DNA of 64,000 nucleotides from Flavobacterium sp. YO12 (GTDB lineage: Bacteria > Bacteroidota > Bacteroidia > Flavobacteriales > Flavobacteriaceae). The notes under the pieces were generated by a model that worked only from the letters and a program-made list of their open reading frames with translations, had not been told where the DNA came from and searched no databases. This document shows positions 62,989-64,000 of this stretch, one piece after another (the stretch's first letter is position 1; each line of letters opens with the position of its first letter). The stretch covers positions 1 through 64,000 of the forward strand of contig NZ_NRQU01000017.1 in NCBI RefSeq assembly GCF_004119495.1, given 5' to 3'. Position numbers and translations under genes: made by a program.

Positions 62989-63092
62989 TTGTCATCCCGA
63001 GGAACGAGGGATCTCCACAAGAAACTCCGCAATCAGAATCGACAATCTTTGTGGAGCTCCTAACGAAGATCCCTTGTTCCTCGGGATGACAA
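62989..63092. repeat. Long inverted repeat (ATCCCGAGGAACGAGGGATC type)
   Basis: Arms of 25 bases (62989-63013 and 63068-63092) match with one G-U pair: they carry TTGTCATCCCGAGGAAC and its complement. Inner arms CTCCACAA (63013-63020) and TTGTGGAG (63049-63056) extend the stem. It looks like a miniature dispersed element of Bacteroidota intergenic regions. Confidence 0.8.
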
Positions 63093-63155
63093 GATTGTGT
63101 TGACTGCTTCACTATGCTCAGCATGATAGAAATAAGAAAAATTGGAATTTAAAAT

Positions 63156-63887
63156 TTATGCCAGTTGGTAATTCGTAATCAAAAACAAATCCTCAAAACC
63201 CAATCTTGTATAAATGCCTTTTCCTAAAGCAGAAGCTTGCAGTTGCGCATATTCACAATCAGCATCAATTGCTTCGTTGATAGCAAATTTCATAATTTCT
63301 TCGGCAAAACCTTTTTTGCGCATTTCTGGAATAACGCCTACACCATGAATTCCCATTGTTTTTTCGGTTTGAAAAAGGGTAAGCGTTCCAATTGGTTTTT
63401 CTTCAAAATGAACTAGATAAAATGCTGCATTTTCGTAATTATGAACCAATGTTTCTTTACTGATAACATAACTAAAAGACAGCGGATAAATATCAGACCA
63501 GGTTTTGGCATCATCTTCATTTAAAACTCTTTTAAAAGTTAGATTGTTTTGAATAGGGAGTTTTTCGCTCAGTTTCAAAGCCATAGCCATCAATTGAATT
63601 CGAACAGAAAATCCGTTTTTTTCAAAGATTTCATTTGAATTACTTCCGAAAATATCCCAATATGGAATAACTAATTTGGGATTTTCCCTCATTGTTTCCA
63701 TAATCTGCGGAAGATTTTCTTCGGTAATATCTTCTCGAAACCATAATCGGTTTGGCCAGCCGGAGTTTTCTATTTGAATAAATTCAAAAGGATCGTTTTT
63801 ATGATAGGAAATAAGAGGAGTGGCAACAGTTCTCCAAAGCGCTGTCAGGTTGTCAATATTGTCTTTGATGAGGGTTGTATTTTTCAT
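63156..63887 (-). CDS. GNAT-family acetyltransferase
   Basis: A 243-residue protein. I start at 63887 (MKNTTLIKDNIDNLTALWRT); the frame opens four codons earlier. The C-terminal half contains the acetyl-CoA loop GVGVIPEMRKKGFAEEIMKF, the classical Q/RxxGxG/A motif, and ALGKGIYTRLGFEDLF near the end. It transfers acetyl groups to an unidentified amine; the N-terminal half is a second degenerate domain. Confidence 0.85.
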   Translation of the reverse strand: MKNTTLIKDNIDNLTALWRTVATPLISYHKNDPFEFIQIENSGWPNRLWFREDITEENLPQIMETMRENPKLVIPYWDIFGSNSNEIFEKNGFSVRIQLMAMALKLSEKLPIQNNLTFKRVLNEDDAKTWSDIYPLSFSYVISKETLVHNYENAAFYLVHFEEKPIGTLTLFQTEKTMGIHGVGVIPEMRKKGFAEEIMKFAINEAIDADCEYAQLQASALGKGIYTRLGFEDLFLITNYQLA

Positions 63888-63958
63888 TTTGAATATCAAA
63901 TTTAAATCTGAAACAAAGATAAAATTAGCTTTTCAAGAAAACCTTTACATATGTTGAT

Positions 63959-64000
63959 TTACAAATCTTTTTCCAAACTTTTTCTAATTCGGCTTAGCTG
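63959..64000 (-). CDS. C-terminal end of an unidentified gene
   Basis: On the minus strand the frame entering at base 64000 reads QLSRIRKSLEKDL and stops at 63959-63961. It is 71 bases upstream of the GNAT gene on the same strand. The fragment is too short to identify; the basic helical end would suit a DNA-binding protein. Confidence 0.4.
   Translation of the reverse strand, partial: QLSRIRKSLEKDL

Overview
The window looks like part of a Flavobacterium-type (Bacteroidota) chromosome. It is AT-rich, promoters fit the Bacteroidota pattern (TTTG, 19 bases, TAnnTTTG, clearest in front of the tRNA-Tyr gene), and Shine-Dalgarno sites are sparse. SusC/SusD, DUF6520, CTnDOT-type Tra proteins and a type II-C CRISPR locus are all typical of this group.

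Layout. (1) 1-4633 is a CRISPR array cut by the left window edge: 70 complete repeats, one partial repeat and 70 spacers. cas2 and cas1 follow at 4803-6022, reading toward the array. No cas9 and no anti-repeat (tracrRNA) lie at the usual place upstream of cas1. (2) 6446-37826 is an integrative conjugative element, or a large remnant of one. It has ssb and a DUF932 gene, then cargo (a MauE-like membrane protein, a DUF6520 peptide, an S9 peptidase, SusD and SusC, regulators, a histone H1-like protein), an RteC-like regulator, a transfer block (traE, F, G, I-like, two paralogues, J, K, L-like, M, N), small DNA-binding proteins and a tyrosine recombinase. The recombinase lies beside an intact tRNA-Tyr (38118-38198), the probable attachment gene. 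I see no relaxase, no coupling protein and no second attachment site, so the left end of the element is probably outside the window and the CRISPR locus may lie inside it. (3) 38.6-64 kb is ordinary chromosome: a TlpA-type reductase, a J/KTSC protein, an AAA ATPase/VWA pair, MarR plus serine hydrolase, an EamA transporter, a Glu/Leu-type dehydrogenase, a sterol-desaturase-like enzyme, an Mla-type ABC importer, a two-domain glycosyltransferase, and DinB, VOC, DoxX and GNAT proteins. Short palindromic intergenic repeats are scattered through it.

Three genes are broken: traM (frameshift at an A7 run), the TlpA gene (in-frame TGA just before the thioredoxin domain) and a DUF6526-like gene (frameshift near its end). 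All three could be real decay or sequence errors.

Best leads: a CRISPR adaptation module and long array without its effector beside a mobile element; a 118-base nested stem structure at 17586-17703; two tiny cysteine-rich peptides separated by a perfect terminator and preceded by a 14-base palindrome, in front of a dehydrogenase gene (48365-48731); and a secreted cysteine-peptide / MauE / SusCD / peptidase cassette carried by the element.
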